DNA of 36,041 nt from Magnetospirillum sp. (lineage in GTDB: Bacteria; Pseudomonadota; Alphaproteobacteria; Rhodospirillales; Magnetospirillaceae), in NCBI GenBank assembly GCA_016183945.1, contig JACPDP010000013.1, positions 1 through 36,041 of the forward strand, given 5' to 3'. Shown in pieces: positions 1 through 7,523 of this stretch. A program made the translations under genes and the position numbers. How positions within the stretch are numbered: the first letter of the stretch is position 1; each line of letters begins with the position of its first letter. The notes beneath the pieces were generated by a model, which was not told where the DNA came from, made no database searches, and saw nothing but the letters and a program-made list of their open reading frames with translations.

Positions 1-103
1 ATCATTCCCGCGAAGGCGGGAATCCATGTTGCCGCCGACACGATTTCCGGCCTCGCATTTCCTCTGCTCCAACCATGGACCCCCGCTTTCGCGGGGGTGA
101 CGA
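1..103. repeat. Inverted pair of short palindromic intergenic repeats
   Basis: Two related palindromic units lie in opposite orientation. Positions 1-28 contain CCCGC-GAAG-GCGGG followed by AATCCATG. Positions 74-103 contain CATGGAC followed by CCCCCGC-TTT-CGCGGGGG. The reverse complement of the second unit aligns with the first over about 28 bases. Each unit can fold into a GC-rich hairpin and the pair could form a larger cruciform, in the manner of REP/BIME or small MITE elements of alphaproteobacteria. No other copy was seen in this window. The left unit may continue beyond the window edge. Confidence 0.7.
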
Positions 104-215
104 GAAACATTAAGGACGATATCCCTTCACCCGATTGCCCGACCTTAACCGACGAGGCTGATGGACTAAACCGCCGGGAGACACTATATTTGGGCGGATT
201 GCCAAGGGTGACGCC

Positions 216-755
216 ATGTTCGCCGATAACACATTGACTCCCAAGGAAGCCGTGCGCCTGTGCGCGCTGGGCACCATCGCGGCCGAGCCCCTGCGCTACA
301 GCCAGTTGGCGGGCTCGGTGCGCCATTTCACCGGGCGCATCATGGGGCCGACCCTGGAGTTGATGGGCACCTCGGTCGAACTGCTGCGTTACGAGGGACT
401 GGTCGAGGCGCTCGACGGCAAGGGCATGGAGGACGACGCCCTGCTGGGCATCACCGCCGCCGGCCGACGCGAACTCCACTCCCTGCTCACCGCCCGGCTG
501 CGCCCGGCCAGCGACCTGTCCAAGCTGGTGGTGGCGCTGAAGATGCGCTTTCTCCACCTGTTGAAGCCCGCCGAGCAGCGCGACCAGATCGAGCTGCTGA
601 TCGAGAGTGCCGAAGGCGAACTTAACCGCCTGATCGATCTGCGCGGCGCCCAGGTCGACGAGGGTGGCGCCCTGCTGGCCTGGCTGACCACGACATTTCC
701 TTGCTGGAAAGCCGGTTGGCCTGGCTGGAAGCCTTCAGCACCCGGCTGTGAGTGA
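216..755 (+). CDS. PadR-like winged-helix regulator, frameshifted near its 3' end
   Basis: The first ~90 residues look like a PadR-type winged helix: a helix-rich start, a recognition-helix region around residues 35-60 (MGPTLELMGTSVELLRYEGL) and a wing ending ALLGITAAGRREL. A helical C-terminal segment of the kind PadR proteins use to dimerise follows. Frame 216 is convincing up to about residue 156, then turns into a Trp/Pro-rich tail (TTTFPCWKAGWPGWKPSAPG). In the frame two bases on, the same DNA reads LADHDISLLESRLAWLEAFS-TRL and stops at 749-751, overlapping the radC start as GTGA. A one-base loss near 660-690 is therefore likely. The ancestral gene probably ended at 751 and was translationally coupled to radC. 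The ligand and target genes are unknown. Confidence 0.65.
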   Translation: MFADNTLTPKEAVRLCALGTIAAEPLRYSQLAGSVRHFTGRIMGPTLELMGTSVELLRYEGLVEALDGKGMEDDALLGITAAGRRELHSLLTARLRPASDLSKLVVALKMRFLHLLKPAEQRDQIELLIESAEGELNRLIDLRGAQVDEGGALLAWLTTTFPCWKAGWPGWKPSAPGCE

Positions 756-1464
756 TCATCCGCTGCCCGCCTCCCTGGCCGAGGACGCCGGCATCAAACC
801 GCATTACCATGGACACCGCGAACGCCTGCGCCAGCGCTTCCTCGACGCGCCGGAGGCTCTGCCCGATTACGAGTTGCTTGAACTGCTGCTCGCCATCGCC
901 ATCCCACAGCGCGACATCAAACCGCAGGCCAAGGCGCTGCTGGAGCGCTTCGGCAGCTTCGCCGACGTCATCTCGGCCGACAACGAGGCACTGAAGACGG
1001 TCAAGGGTGTCGGCGACGTCGCCGCCGTGACGCTGAAGGTGGTGCGCGAGGCGGCGATAAGGCTGGCCCGCGCGCCGATGATCCAGCGTTCGGTGATCTC
1101 GTCGTGGGAGGCGTTGCTCGACTACTGCCGCACCAGCATGGCCACGCTGGCCACCGAACAGTTCCGCCTGCTGTTCCTCGACCGCAAGAACATGCTGATC
1201 GCCGACGAGCTGCAGCAGAAGGGCACCGTCGACCACACGCCGCTCTACCCGCGCGAGGTGGTCAAGCGAGCCCTGGAAGTGCATGCCAGCGCGGTCATCA
1301 TGGTGCACAACCACCCGTCCGGCGACCCGACGCCGTCGCGCGACGACATCACCATGACCCGCTGCGTCCGTGACGCCTTGGGCGCCGTCGGCATCCAGTT
1401 GCACGACCATGTCGTGGTCGGCCGCAAGGGCTGCACCAGCTTCAAGACGCAGGGACTGCTATAG
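748..1464 (+). CDS. radC: RadC family JAB/MPN+ domain protein
   Basis: A 238-residue protein of normal RadC length. An N-terminal helical part carries a helix-hairpin-helix segment (VKGVGDVAA). The C-terminal MPN+/JAB domain shows the JAMM zinc motif: HNHPSGDP followed by TPSRDD. The end GIQLHDHVVVG is typical of the family. The start is GTG at 748, overlapping the TGA (749-751) that would close the upstream regulator in its undamaged frame. RadC was named for DNA repair, but its role is unsettled; family members are JAMM-type metallopeptidase-like proteins often linked to mobile DNA or competence. Its last 23 bases overlap the 3' end of the convergent histidine kinase gene. Confidence 0.93.
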   Translation: MSDHPLPASLAEDAGIKPHYHGHRERLRQRFLDAPEALPDYELLELLLAIAIPQRDIKPQAKALLERFGSFADVISADNEALKTVKGVGDVAAVTLKVVREAAIRLARAPMIQRSVISSWEALLDYCRTSMATLATEQFRLLFLDRKNMLIADELQQKGTVDHTPLYPREVVKRALEVHASAVIMVHNHPSGDPTPSRDDITMTRCVRDALGAVGIQLHDHVVVGRKGCTSFKTQGLL

Positions 1465-3343
1465 GCGCGGCCGGCAGGGTGAAGTGGAAGGTGCTGCCGC
1501 GGCCAGGCTCCGAGACCACCCAGATGCGGCCGCCGTGGCGGTCGATGATCCGCCTGCAGATGGCCAGTCCCATACCGGTTCCGCCATAACGCGCCGGCGG
1601 ATGCAACCGCCGGAAAATGCGGAAAATTTCCTCGTAGTACTCAGGCTCGATGCCGATGCCGTTGTCGCAGATCGTGAACTCCACCTCACCGCCGACCACC
1701 GAGCCGTCGATCCGGATGCGCGGCGGTCGACCGGCCGGGCGGAATTTGAGGGAATTGGACAGCAGATTCTGGAACAACTGCACCAACTGCGGCGCATCGC
1801 CCACCACCGCCGGCAGTTGCCCCAGCGTGACCTCTGCCCCCGCCTCGTCGATGGACTGACGCAGGTTGGCCACCGCCGCAGCCGCGACCTCGCCGCCATC
1901 AAGCGACTGGAACCGGCCCGCTTCACCGGAAAAGCTGGAATAGACCAGCAGATCGTTGACGAGCTCGTGCATGCGCCGCGCGCCGCCGATCACGTAGTCG
2001 ATGCATTCGCGTGCGTCGCCGTCCAGCTTGTCCTTGTGGTTGCGTTCCAGCAGTTGGGCGAACGAGATGATACTGCGCAGCGGCTCCTGAAGGTCGTGCG
2101 ATGCCACCTGGGCGAAGCGCTCCAGTTCGGCGTTCGACTTGGACAACTTGTCCACCATGGCCAGGAGGTGTTCCTCGCCGCGCTTCATCCCGCTGATGTC
2201 GGTCACCATGCACAGCACACGCTGGTCGGCGGGGCCGCCGGACAACGGACTGGCGTTGATGATGACGTCGATCGGCCCCTGCTCGCGATTGGCCAGGCTG
2301 GTTTCCAGACGCGACGGGCCATCGTGACCGCAGTCGAGGATACGGCCCACGGCGCGGGGCGCCGTCTCGGCGGGCAGAAAATCGGTAGCCGGCCGCCCCG
2401 CCATCTCGTCCTGCGGCCAGCCGGCCAGCCGCGCCATCACCGCATTGGCGTAGACGGTAACGCCGTTGCAATCGAGCACCCAGACCCCCTCCCGCGCGGT
2501 CTCGACGATACGGCGGTAGCGCTCCTCGCTCTCACCGACCGCCATCTGGGCGCGGTCGCGCTGCTCGGCCAACCGCTTCAGCCGCTGGCCGGCCAGGCCG
2601 ATGCCGGCCAGGCCGCCCATCCACAGGAGGCCATGGACCATGAGGTCGGAGCGCACCTCGTCATCCATCAACTTGATAAACGGCGCCATGGGAACCGCCA
2701 CACCGATGCCTCCCCGCACTTCGCCGACCTTGACGCCGCTGGCCAAGTGGCACTTGATGCAGCCGGGCTCCATGATCATGGCGCGGAAGAGCCGGAAATG
2801 GGCCTTCCCATCGATATCGACCACCGCGGAGGCCATCCGTTCGCCGGCATCGAAGCGCCTGAGCGCCGCTTCTTCCCAGGCGTCGGGCGCGTTGGCGGGG
2901 TTGAGCACCTGCAGGCTGGTGATCCGCCCCCTGATGCCGTAAAGGTCGGCGAAGAAGGTCATGGTCTGGCGGAGCACGTAGGCCGGGTTCATCAGCGTCA
3001 GCTGCCGGCCGCCGGGCGTGGTGATGTCGCGCTCGGGGATTCCACTGAGGTAGGGGTTGGGCGGCGTGGTCTCGTCGACGGGAACGTAGACCCCGCCATG
3101 GGACGTCGCCCACAAGCGCAAGGCCAGATCCTTGTCGAGATTGGCCCGGGCCTCGTTCTCGACCAGGGCCATCATTTCGCCGTGATGGTTCATGATCATT
3201 GCGAGCAAGGACAGCCCGAGCGCCACCGTCCACAGCAGCGCGACCATGGCCGCCCAGTGCGACGTCCAGCGGCGCGTGCTGAAGGCTGTACTGGGACGGG
3301 AATTTTCCAAGGATGGTGCTCCACGGAAAAATAGCCCTTTCAT
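1442..3343 (-). CDS. Membrane sensor histidine kinase with CxxCH heme sensor domain and PAS
   Basis: A 633-residue kinase. A membrane helix lies at about 31-51. A periplasmic Tll0287-like (DUF3365) domain at about 55-230 carries CIKCH at residues 195-199, a c-type heme attachment motif. A second hydrophobic stretch (about 236-252) returns to the cytoplasm, followed by a PAS domain (about 270-390). HisKA has the phospho-acceptor H416 in SHDLQEPLRS, and HATPase has N530, DNGIG (560-564) and GGTGMGL (587-593). It probably senses redox state, a gas or a small ligand through heme c. No receiver domain or response regulator lies alongside, so it is an orphan kinase. The ATG at 3343 has no clear ribosome site; a TTG at 3310 with GGAG eight bases upstream is an alternative. 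The 3' end overlaps radC. Confidence 0.9.
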   Translation of the reverse strand: MKGLFFRGAPSLENSRPSTAFSTRRWTSHWAAMVALLWTVALGLSLLAMIMNHHGEMMALVENEARANLDKDLALRLWATSHGGVYVPVDETTPPNPYLSGIPERDITTPGGRQLTLMNPAYVLRQTMTFFADLYGIRGRITSLQVLNPANAPDAWEEAALRRFDAGERMASAVVDIDGKAHFRLFRAMIMEPGCIKCHLASGVKVGEVRGGIGVAVPMAPFIKLMDDEVRSDLMVHGLLWMGGLAGIGLAGQRLKRLAEQRDRAQMAVGESEERYRRIVETAREGVWVLDCNGVTVYANAVMARLAGWPQDEMAGRPATDFLPAETAPRAVGRILDCGHDGPSRLETSLANREQGPIDVIINASPLSGGPADQRVLCMVTDISGMKRGEEHLLAMVDKLSKSNAELERFAQVASHDLQEPLRSIISFAQLLERNHKDKLDGDARECIDYVIGGARRMHELVNDLLVYSSFSGEAGRFQSLDGGEVAAAAVANLRQSIDEAGAEVTLGQLPAVVGDAPQLVQLFQNLLSNSLKFRPAGRPPRIRIDGSVVGGEVEFTICDNGIGIEPEYYEEIFRIFRRLHPPARYGGTGMGLAICRRIIDRHGGRIWVVSEPGRGSTFHFTLPAAPIAVPAS

Positions 3344-3410
3344 ATACCATAGTCATGGCCACCCGCCCAGCCGGCTTCACGACGCCATCGAGGTCGGCTA
3401 TCTTCGCGCC

Positions 3411-4505
3411 ATGGAATCGCAGCAAATGACAGCGGCGCCGGTGATGGTGGCGGTGTTCAACCACAAGGGCGGCGTCGCCAAGACGACCACCGCCTGCAAC
3501 CTCGCCGTCTGCCTGGCCGCCTACGGCTATCGCATCGTGCTGGTCGATCTCGACACCCAGGGCAACGCCACCAGCAGCTTCGGGATCTCGCCGCTGCCGG
3601 CGGTGGGGGCCTACGACGTCATCTCCGGCCAGGCCGACCTGGGGCAGGCGGTGCTGTCCACCGCCTATCCCAATCTCTGGCTGCTGCCGGCCACCACCAG
3701 CCTGCGTGCCGCCGAGGCCGACCGGGCGGTGGCGGCGCAGGGCCACATGCTGCTCAAGGCCGGACTGGAGCGCGGCGGCATCAACGGCGCCGCCGACATC
3801 GTGGTGGTGGACTGCCCGCCGGCCCTCGGCATGCTCACCACCAACGCGCTGGCCTCGGCCAACGCCGTGCTGATGCCGGTCAGGCCCGATCCCTTCGCCC
3901 ATGAGGGGTTGGTCAATACCTGGTACGAGATCCGCCGCATTCGCGAAGGCCGCAACGCCGGGCTCGGCGTGGCGGGCATCCTGCTGACCATGACCGCCTC
4001 GGAGCCGGCCGGCGCCGATGTCTCCGCCACCATCCGCGCCGAGTTCGGCGACCTGGTCTACGCCGTCGAGGTGGCCACCGACCCGCGCGTCGCCGAGGCG
4101 GCCCAGCTTGGGCTGCCGGTCTGCGTGCTCGACCCGGACAGCGCCGCCGGCCGCAGCTATCAGGCCGCCACCGAGGAGATGCTGAGCCGCCTGGCGCGGC
4201 AGAACCGCCCCGGCACCGCCCTGCCCCCGGCCAGCACCACCGCGGCGGCACTCAACATGCTGCGGGACTGGCGCGCCGACATCCACGGCGCCCTGCTGCG
4301 CCTGCCGTCACGCCATCGCGACCTCGCCGGCGACCGGCCGACGCCGCTGCGGCTGCCCGACGACGACGACGATGACGAGTTGCCGGCGACGGCCTCGCGC
4401 GGCTGGGTCGGCGTGGCGACGGCACTGTTCATCGGCATGGCCGCCGGCATGGTGCTGGAGGCGACCGGGGGCCTGCTGGCGAGTCTGGCGAAGGTGTTCG
4501 GGTGA
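3411..4505 (+). CDS. ParA-like P-loop ATPase with acidic linker and C-terminal membrane helix
   Basis: A 364-residue protein starting at ATG 3411 (an ATG at 3426 is also possible). It has the deviant Walker A box KGGVAKTT (residues 19-26), DLDTQGN and a Walker B-like VVVDCPP, so it belongs to the ParA/Soj/MinD superfamily. ParA proteins position cargo by ATP-dependent dimerisation on DNA or membrane. No ParB or parS-like partner lies nearby, so a plasmid or chromosome partition role is unlikely. The protein is longer than a standard ParA. After residue ~270 comes a helical region, a run of six Asp, and a final hydrophobic helix (WVGVATALFIGMAAGMVLEA) that looks like a tail anchor. It is divergent from the heme kinase, with only about 67 bases between them. 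Cargo unknown. Confidence 0.85.
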   Translation: MESQQMTAAPVMVAVFNHKGGVAKTTTACNLAVCLAAYGYRIVLVDLDTQGNATSSFGISPLPAVGAYDVISGQADLGQAVLSTAYPNLWLLPATTSLRAAEADRAVAAQGHMLLKAGLERGGINGAADIVVVDCPPALGMLTTNALASANAVLMPVRPDPFAHEGLVNTWYEIRRIREGRNAGLGVAGILLTMTASEPAGADVSATIRAEFGDLVYAVEVATDPRVAEAAQLGLPVCVLDPDSAAGRSYQAATEEMLSRLARQNRPGTALPPASTTAAALNMLRDWRADIHGALLRLPSRHRDLAGDRPTPLRLPDDDDDDELPATASRGWVGVATALFIGMAAGMVLEATGGLLASLAKVFG

Positions 4506-4524
4506 TCCGGGGGTAAGCTGACCG

Positions 4525-6486
4525 TCAGGTTCCCGGCCAGATGTCGTCGGCGTCGGCGGCTTCCAGCGTGGCGGTGGCCTTTTGCATGGCGGCGGCGATC
4601 TTGGCGACTTCCACCGAGGCGGCGTCAGCGGCGGGTTCAACGGCCGCAACCTCTTTTTCGACGACCTCGGGCTCGGGCGGCGCGTCGACGATCACCTCGT
4701 CGGAATCGATCTCGCCGGGCCGCATCTCGATGCCCGCAGACACGCGGCGGCGCAGGTGGTAGACGGTCTGCCTGCCGAAATCCTTGGCCAGCGACAGCAC
4801 CCCGACATATTCGCAGGCGAATTTCTCGACGAAGTCGTCGCCGCGATTGACCGCTTCCGAGCGCATGGCGCTTTGCTCGGCGGTGAGCACGGCGACGAAC
4901 TGCTGGGTGGCGTAGACGTGGCCGATGACGGTGACCGGCTCCAGCCGGGCGGCTCGGTTGATGTGGCTGCCGTAGAAATTCTTGCGGCCGCAGATGGGGT
5001 CGTTGGCCTGGAATACCGGCCCGGCGTGCAGGGAGATGCGCAGGTTGAGCGGATGCGGCAGCTTGTCCACCAGTTCCTCGTCGGCCTTCTGCACCATTTC
5101 CTGCAGCGTCATGGCGTATTCCGCCATGGGGGTGGCCTTGTCCATCACGGCGAAGATGGCGTCGCCCCAGGTGTTGACGGCCAGCGGCTGCAACCCGGCG
5201 GCGGCAAGGCCCTCCTTCAGCTTCCCCAGGAATTCCAGGAACACCGGCACGTGTTCCTCCTTCAGCTTGGAATAGCCGGCGATGTCGCAGAACATCATGC
5301 TGCGGATGACGCGGCCTTCGCCCTGCTCCTCGTCGCCGCCGAGGTCGAGTTCGGGCAGCGCCGGCCCGTCGGGCCCGACCAGATCGGGAAACTGTTGCAG
5401 CAGGCCGTCGAGATCGATGATCCGCAGCCGCGAAATGTCCTCCCACTGGTCGATGAAGTCGCCGGCACCGCCCACCAGGGAGCCCGGCATCATGTCCCAC
5501 ACCGCCAGCAGATAGGGCGTGGTGCGCAGGAAGCTGGCGCGTAGCGTCGACAGGCCGTGCAGGCACTGGTTGGCGAAGCGGTACAGCATGCCATGGCCGA
5601 GGAAGCGCTCCTCGGTGGCGTAGGTGACCGTGCTGGCCAGCTTCAGCGCATTGCGGAAGCGCATTTCCCAGCGGGCGCCGGCATAGCGCACCGCCTCGGC
5701 GATGAAGTCCTCGATCTCGAAGGGCATCACCACGTTGACCTCGGCGCCGCGCTCCAGCATGGCCTCGATGAACAACAGGTCGGAGCCGCAGCCGGCGGTG
5801 CAGTAGCCGATCTGCGCGTCGAGATCCTCCAGCGAGCGGGCGATCTCGGCCCGCACCGCCGCTTCCAAGGCCGCCGGGAAGTGCGGCCCCTCGCCGGGGC
5901 GGTCGAGCGCGTGGCCGGTAAACACCACCACGGTGGGCGGCTTGACCAGCTCGAAAATGGCATCGGGAACGACGATGCCGCCGTCCCGCAGCAGTTCGAG
6001 TTGACGCAGCACCGCCACCACCGAGCCGTAATGCACCCCTTCCAGGGCGCGCGCCCGTGTGAAGCTGCCGATGGCCGCGTCGTCCTCGCCCAGCAGCAAC
6101 TGCGCCTGCGCCAGGGTGGCGAGTTGGCCATAACGCCCCTCGACGGTGAGGTCATGGCCGGGTTCAGCCCCCGCCACCCGATCGTGAACCTTGCCCGCCA
6201 GTTCGCGCGCCGTCTCATGGTCGCCCAGCAACCACGACGTCACCGCCGCGTCGACGCCGTCGGCGAAATCCCCGCTGGCGTGGAAGGCGCGCAGGAACAG
6301 TTCGCGGCAGTGTTCCAGGTCGGTCGTCAGCCCCGACGACATCCACGCCTCGCGGAACACGCCGGCCAGCGCGGTATAGGTCTCGGCATCCGCCGTCGCC
6401 ACCAGCTTCTTGCCGCGGACCAGATCAATGGCCTCGGCGAGGTCGGCCATGGTAGCCAGAGTCTGCTTGCCGGGCTCCGCCGACAA
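4525..6486 (-). CDS. TPR-containing class III adenylate/guanylate cyclase (main part; N-terminus in another frame)
   Basis: The 653-residue reading frame starts at TTG 6486, probably not a true start. The first ~170 residues are TPR-like helices, followed by a mixed middle region. A class III nucleotide cyclase domain lies roughly at 395-560: MMFCDIAGYS with the first metal Asp, NTWGDAIFAV with the second, and GSHINRAARLEP with the transition-state Asn/Arg pair. It should convert ATP (or GTP) to the cyclic nucleotide in the cytoplasm, since no membrane segments are seen. The C-terminal ~70 residues are acidic and Ala/Glu/Val-rich. The N-terminal TPR of the same protein appears to be encoded upstream in a different frame (6490-6745), so the gene is interrupted or the sequence carries an indel. 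The stop lies 20 bases from the convergent ParA gene. Confidence 0.85.
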   Translation of the reverse strand: MSAEPGKQTLATMADLAEAIDLVRGKKLVATADAETYTALAGVFREAWMSSGLTTDLEHCRELFLRAFHASGDFADGVDAAVTSWLLGDHETARELAGKVHDRVAGAEPGHDLTVEGRYGQLATLAQAQLLLGEDDAAIGSFTRARALEGVHYGSVVAVLRQLELLRDGGIVVPDAIFELVKPPTVVVFTGHALDRPGEGPHFPAALEAAVRAEIARSLEDLDAQIGYCTAGCGSDLLFIEAMLERGAEVNVVMPFEIEDFIAEAVRYAGARWEMRFRNALKLASTVTYATEERFLGHGMLYRFANQCLHGLSTLRASFLRTTPYLLAVWDMMPGSLVGGAGDFIDQWEDISRLRIIDLDGLLQQFPDLVGPDGPALPELDLGGDEEQGEGRVIRSMMFCDIAGYSKLKEEHVPVFLEFLGKLKEGLAAAGLQPLAVNTWGDAIFAVMDKATPMAEYAMTLQEMVQKADEELVDKLPHPLNLRISLHAGPVFQANDPICGRKNFYGSHINRAARLEPVTVIGHVYATQQFVAVLTAEQSAMRSEAVNRGDDFVEKFACEYVGVLSLAKDFGRQTVYHLRRRVSAGIEMRPGEIDSDEVIVDAPPEPEVVEKEVAAVEPAADAASVEVAKIAAAMQKATATLEAADADDIWPGT

Positions 6487-6745
6487 GGTTCTGAAAGGGG
6501 CGCTCGTCGATCAGGATGACGTCGAGCACCGGTTGCAGCAGCTTGCGCGCCTCGTCCACCGCGCCGGTCTGGGACAGCGCCACGGCGCCGTAGATGGCCA
6601 GCTTGAAGCTGGCCGGGTAGGCTCTCAGCCCGTCGCGGGCGACGTCATGGGCAAGGAAGTTCTGACCTTCGTCCACCAGGGCACGGACGGCATGTTCCCA
6701 GTCGGCCTGGCTGCGGTGGCTGACGGCGGCTGTCGTTTCGGCCAC
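6425..6745 (-). pseudogene. Frameshifted N-terminal TPR fragment of the cyclase gene
   Basis: A GTG at 6745, with AGGGG nine bases before it, opens a frame that encodes convincing TPR-like helices (DWEHAVRALVDEGQNFLAHD, then LKLA-type repeats up to DERPFQNL). After about base 6490 the frame becomes low-complexity (GGARQADSGYHGRPRRGH) and stops at 6425. At the same place the cyclase frame takes over with SAEPGKQTLATMADLAEAID. Related TPR-cyclase proteins carry these two segments in one chain, so a +1 shift at about 6480-6490 splits what was one gene of roughly 740 codons. Two separate overlapping genes are possible but less likely. Confidence 0.65.
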
Positions 6746-6939
6746 GGATGGCGCCCCTCTTCCCCAATGATCCCCCTCTGTTTAGCACGACCGCGCCAGC
6801 CACCGAAAGACCTGCCCTTGACCATACGGGCATAGACCGCACGCATGCGGCGGGGATGCTGCACCGCGAAACCTCACGACATCAGAAAGCTCAATAAGAC
6901 CAATGAGTTATTCGAATTTAACCGGGCCGTCATACATCG

Positions 6940-6968
6940 TTGACGTGCCTCGAACATGGTACTACGTT
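6940..6968 (+). promoter_or_regulatory. Candidate sigma-70 promoter for the SET gene
   Basis: TTGACG (6940-6945) and TACGTT (6963-6968) are separated by exactly 17 bases. A transcript starting near 6975 would begin downstream of the in-frame ATG at 6903 and upstream of the ATG at 7008. This supports the later start. The -10 match is weak. Confidence 0.4.
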
Positions 6969-7007
6969 GGTGAAGCTTTCCTACCCCTCCAGCAGCCCGG
7001 AGGCCCC

Positions 7008-7523
7008 ATGCCCACAATTTATCCGAGTGAGCTGTGTGTCGATGACACACTGCCTACCACCGACCAGTTCACCGTCTGTTCCGTCAACGGTAAGGTCGGC
7101 ATGGGGGTTCGTTCCAAACTCCGCTTTGTCCGCGGCACCCTGGTGGCCAAGTTTACCGGCCACCTGTCGAATGCGATCCTGCAGCATACCTTGCAGGCCT
7201 CGCCGCACACCCATCTGCACGATCCGTATTTCGTCGGATTGCTGACCCATTCCTGTGCGCCCAACTGCGCCCTGGACATGCAGCGGCTGGAGATTCTGGC
7301 GTTGACCGATGTCGAGGCGGACCAACTGCTGACCATCGACTACGCCGCCACCGAGGACGTGCTGCACCGCCAGTTCGCCTGCGGCTGCGGCTCGCCGGCC
7401 TGCCGCAAGTGGATCACCGGACGGCGCGAGCCGGTCAACGAGGCCGGCCATGCCTACTTGGCCGGGCTGGCGAGCAAAAAGGTGCGCAACCTGGTCGGCC
7501 GTGTGCGGCGGAGTGCCCGGTGA
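7008..7523 (+). CDS. SET-domain protein (putative protein-lysine methyltransferase)
   Basis: 171 residues from ATG 7008, which has GGAGG at 6999-7003. The upstream in-frame ATG at 6903 would add 35 residues of little protein character. Late SET motifs are clear: GLLTHSCAPNC (the NHSC-like pseudoknot, with Thr for Asn), then LLTIDYA, then a post-SET-like cysteine cluster CGCGSPAC that with an earlier Cys could bind zinc. SET enzymes transfer methyl from S-adenosylmethionine to lysine side chains. In bacteria they are uncommon and their targets mostly unknown. The stop overlaps the start of the next gene as GTGA, so it is translationally coupled to a PLP decarboxylase. The C-terminus is basic (KKVRNLVGRVRRSAR). 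Confidence 0.85.
   Translation: MPTIYPSELCVDDTLPTTDQFTVCSVNGKVGMGVRSKLRFVRGTLVAKFTGHLSNAILQHTLQASPHTHLHDPYFVGLLTHSCAPNCALDMQRLEILALTDVEADQLLTIDYAATEDVLHRQFACGCGSPACRKWITGRREPVNEAGHAYLAGLASKKVRNLVGRVRRSAR

Noticed and set aside
4364..4381. GAC trinucleotide run as a tandem repeat
   Set aside because: It is the coding sequence for the Asp run of the ParA-like protein and stays in frame.
6903..7007. Upstream ATG as start of the SET protein
   Set aside because: The extra 35 residues look non-coding, a promoter-like pair lies inside them, and ATG 7008 has GGAGG.
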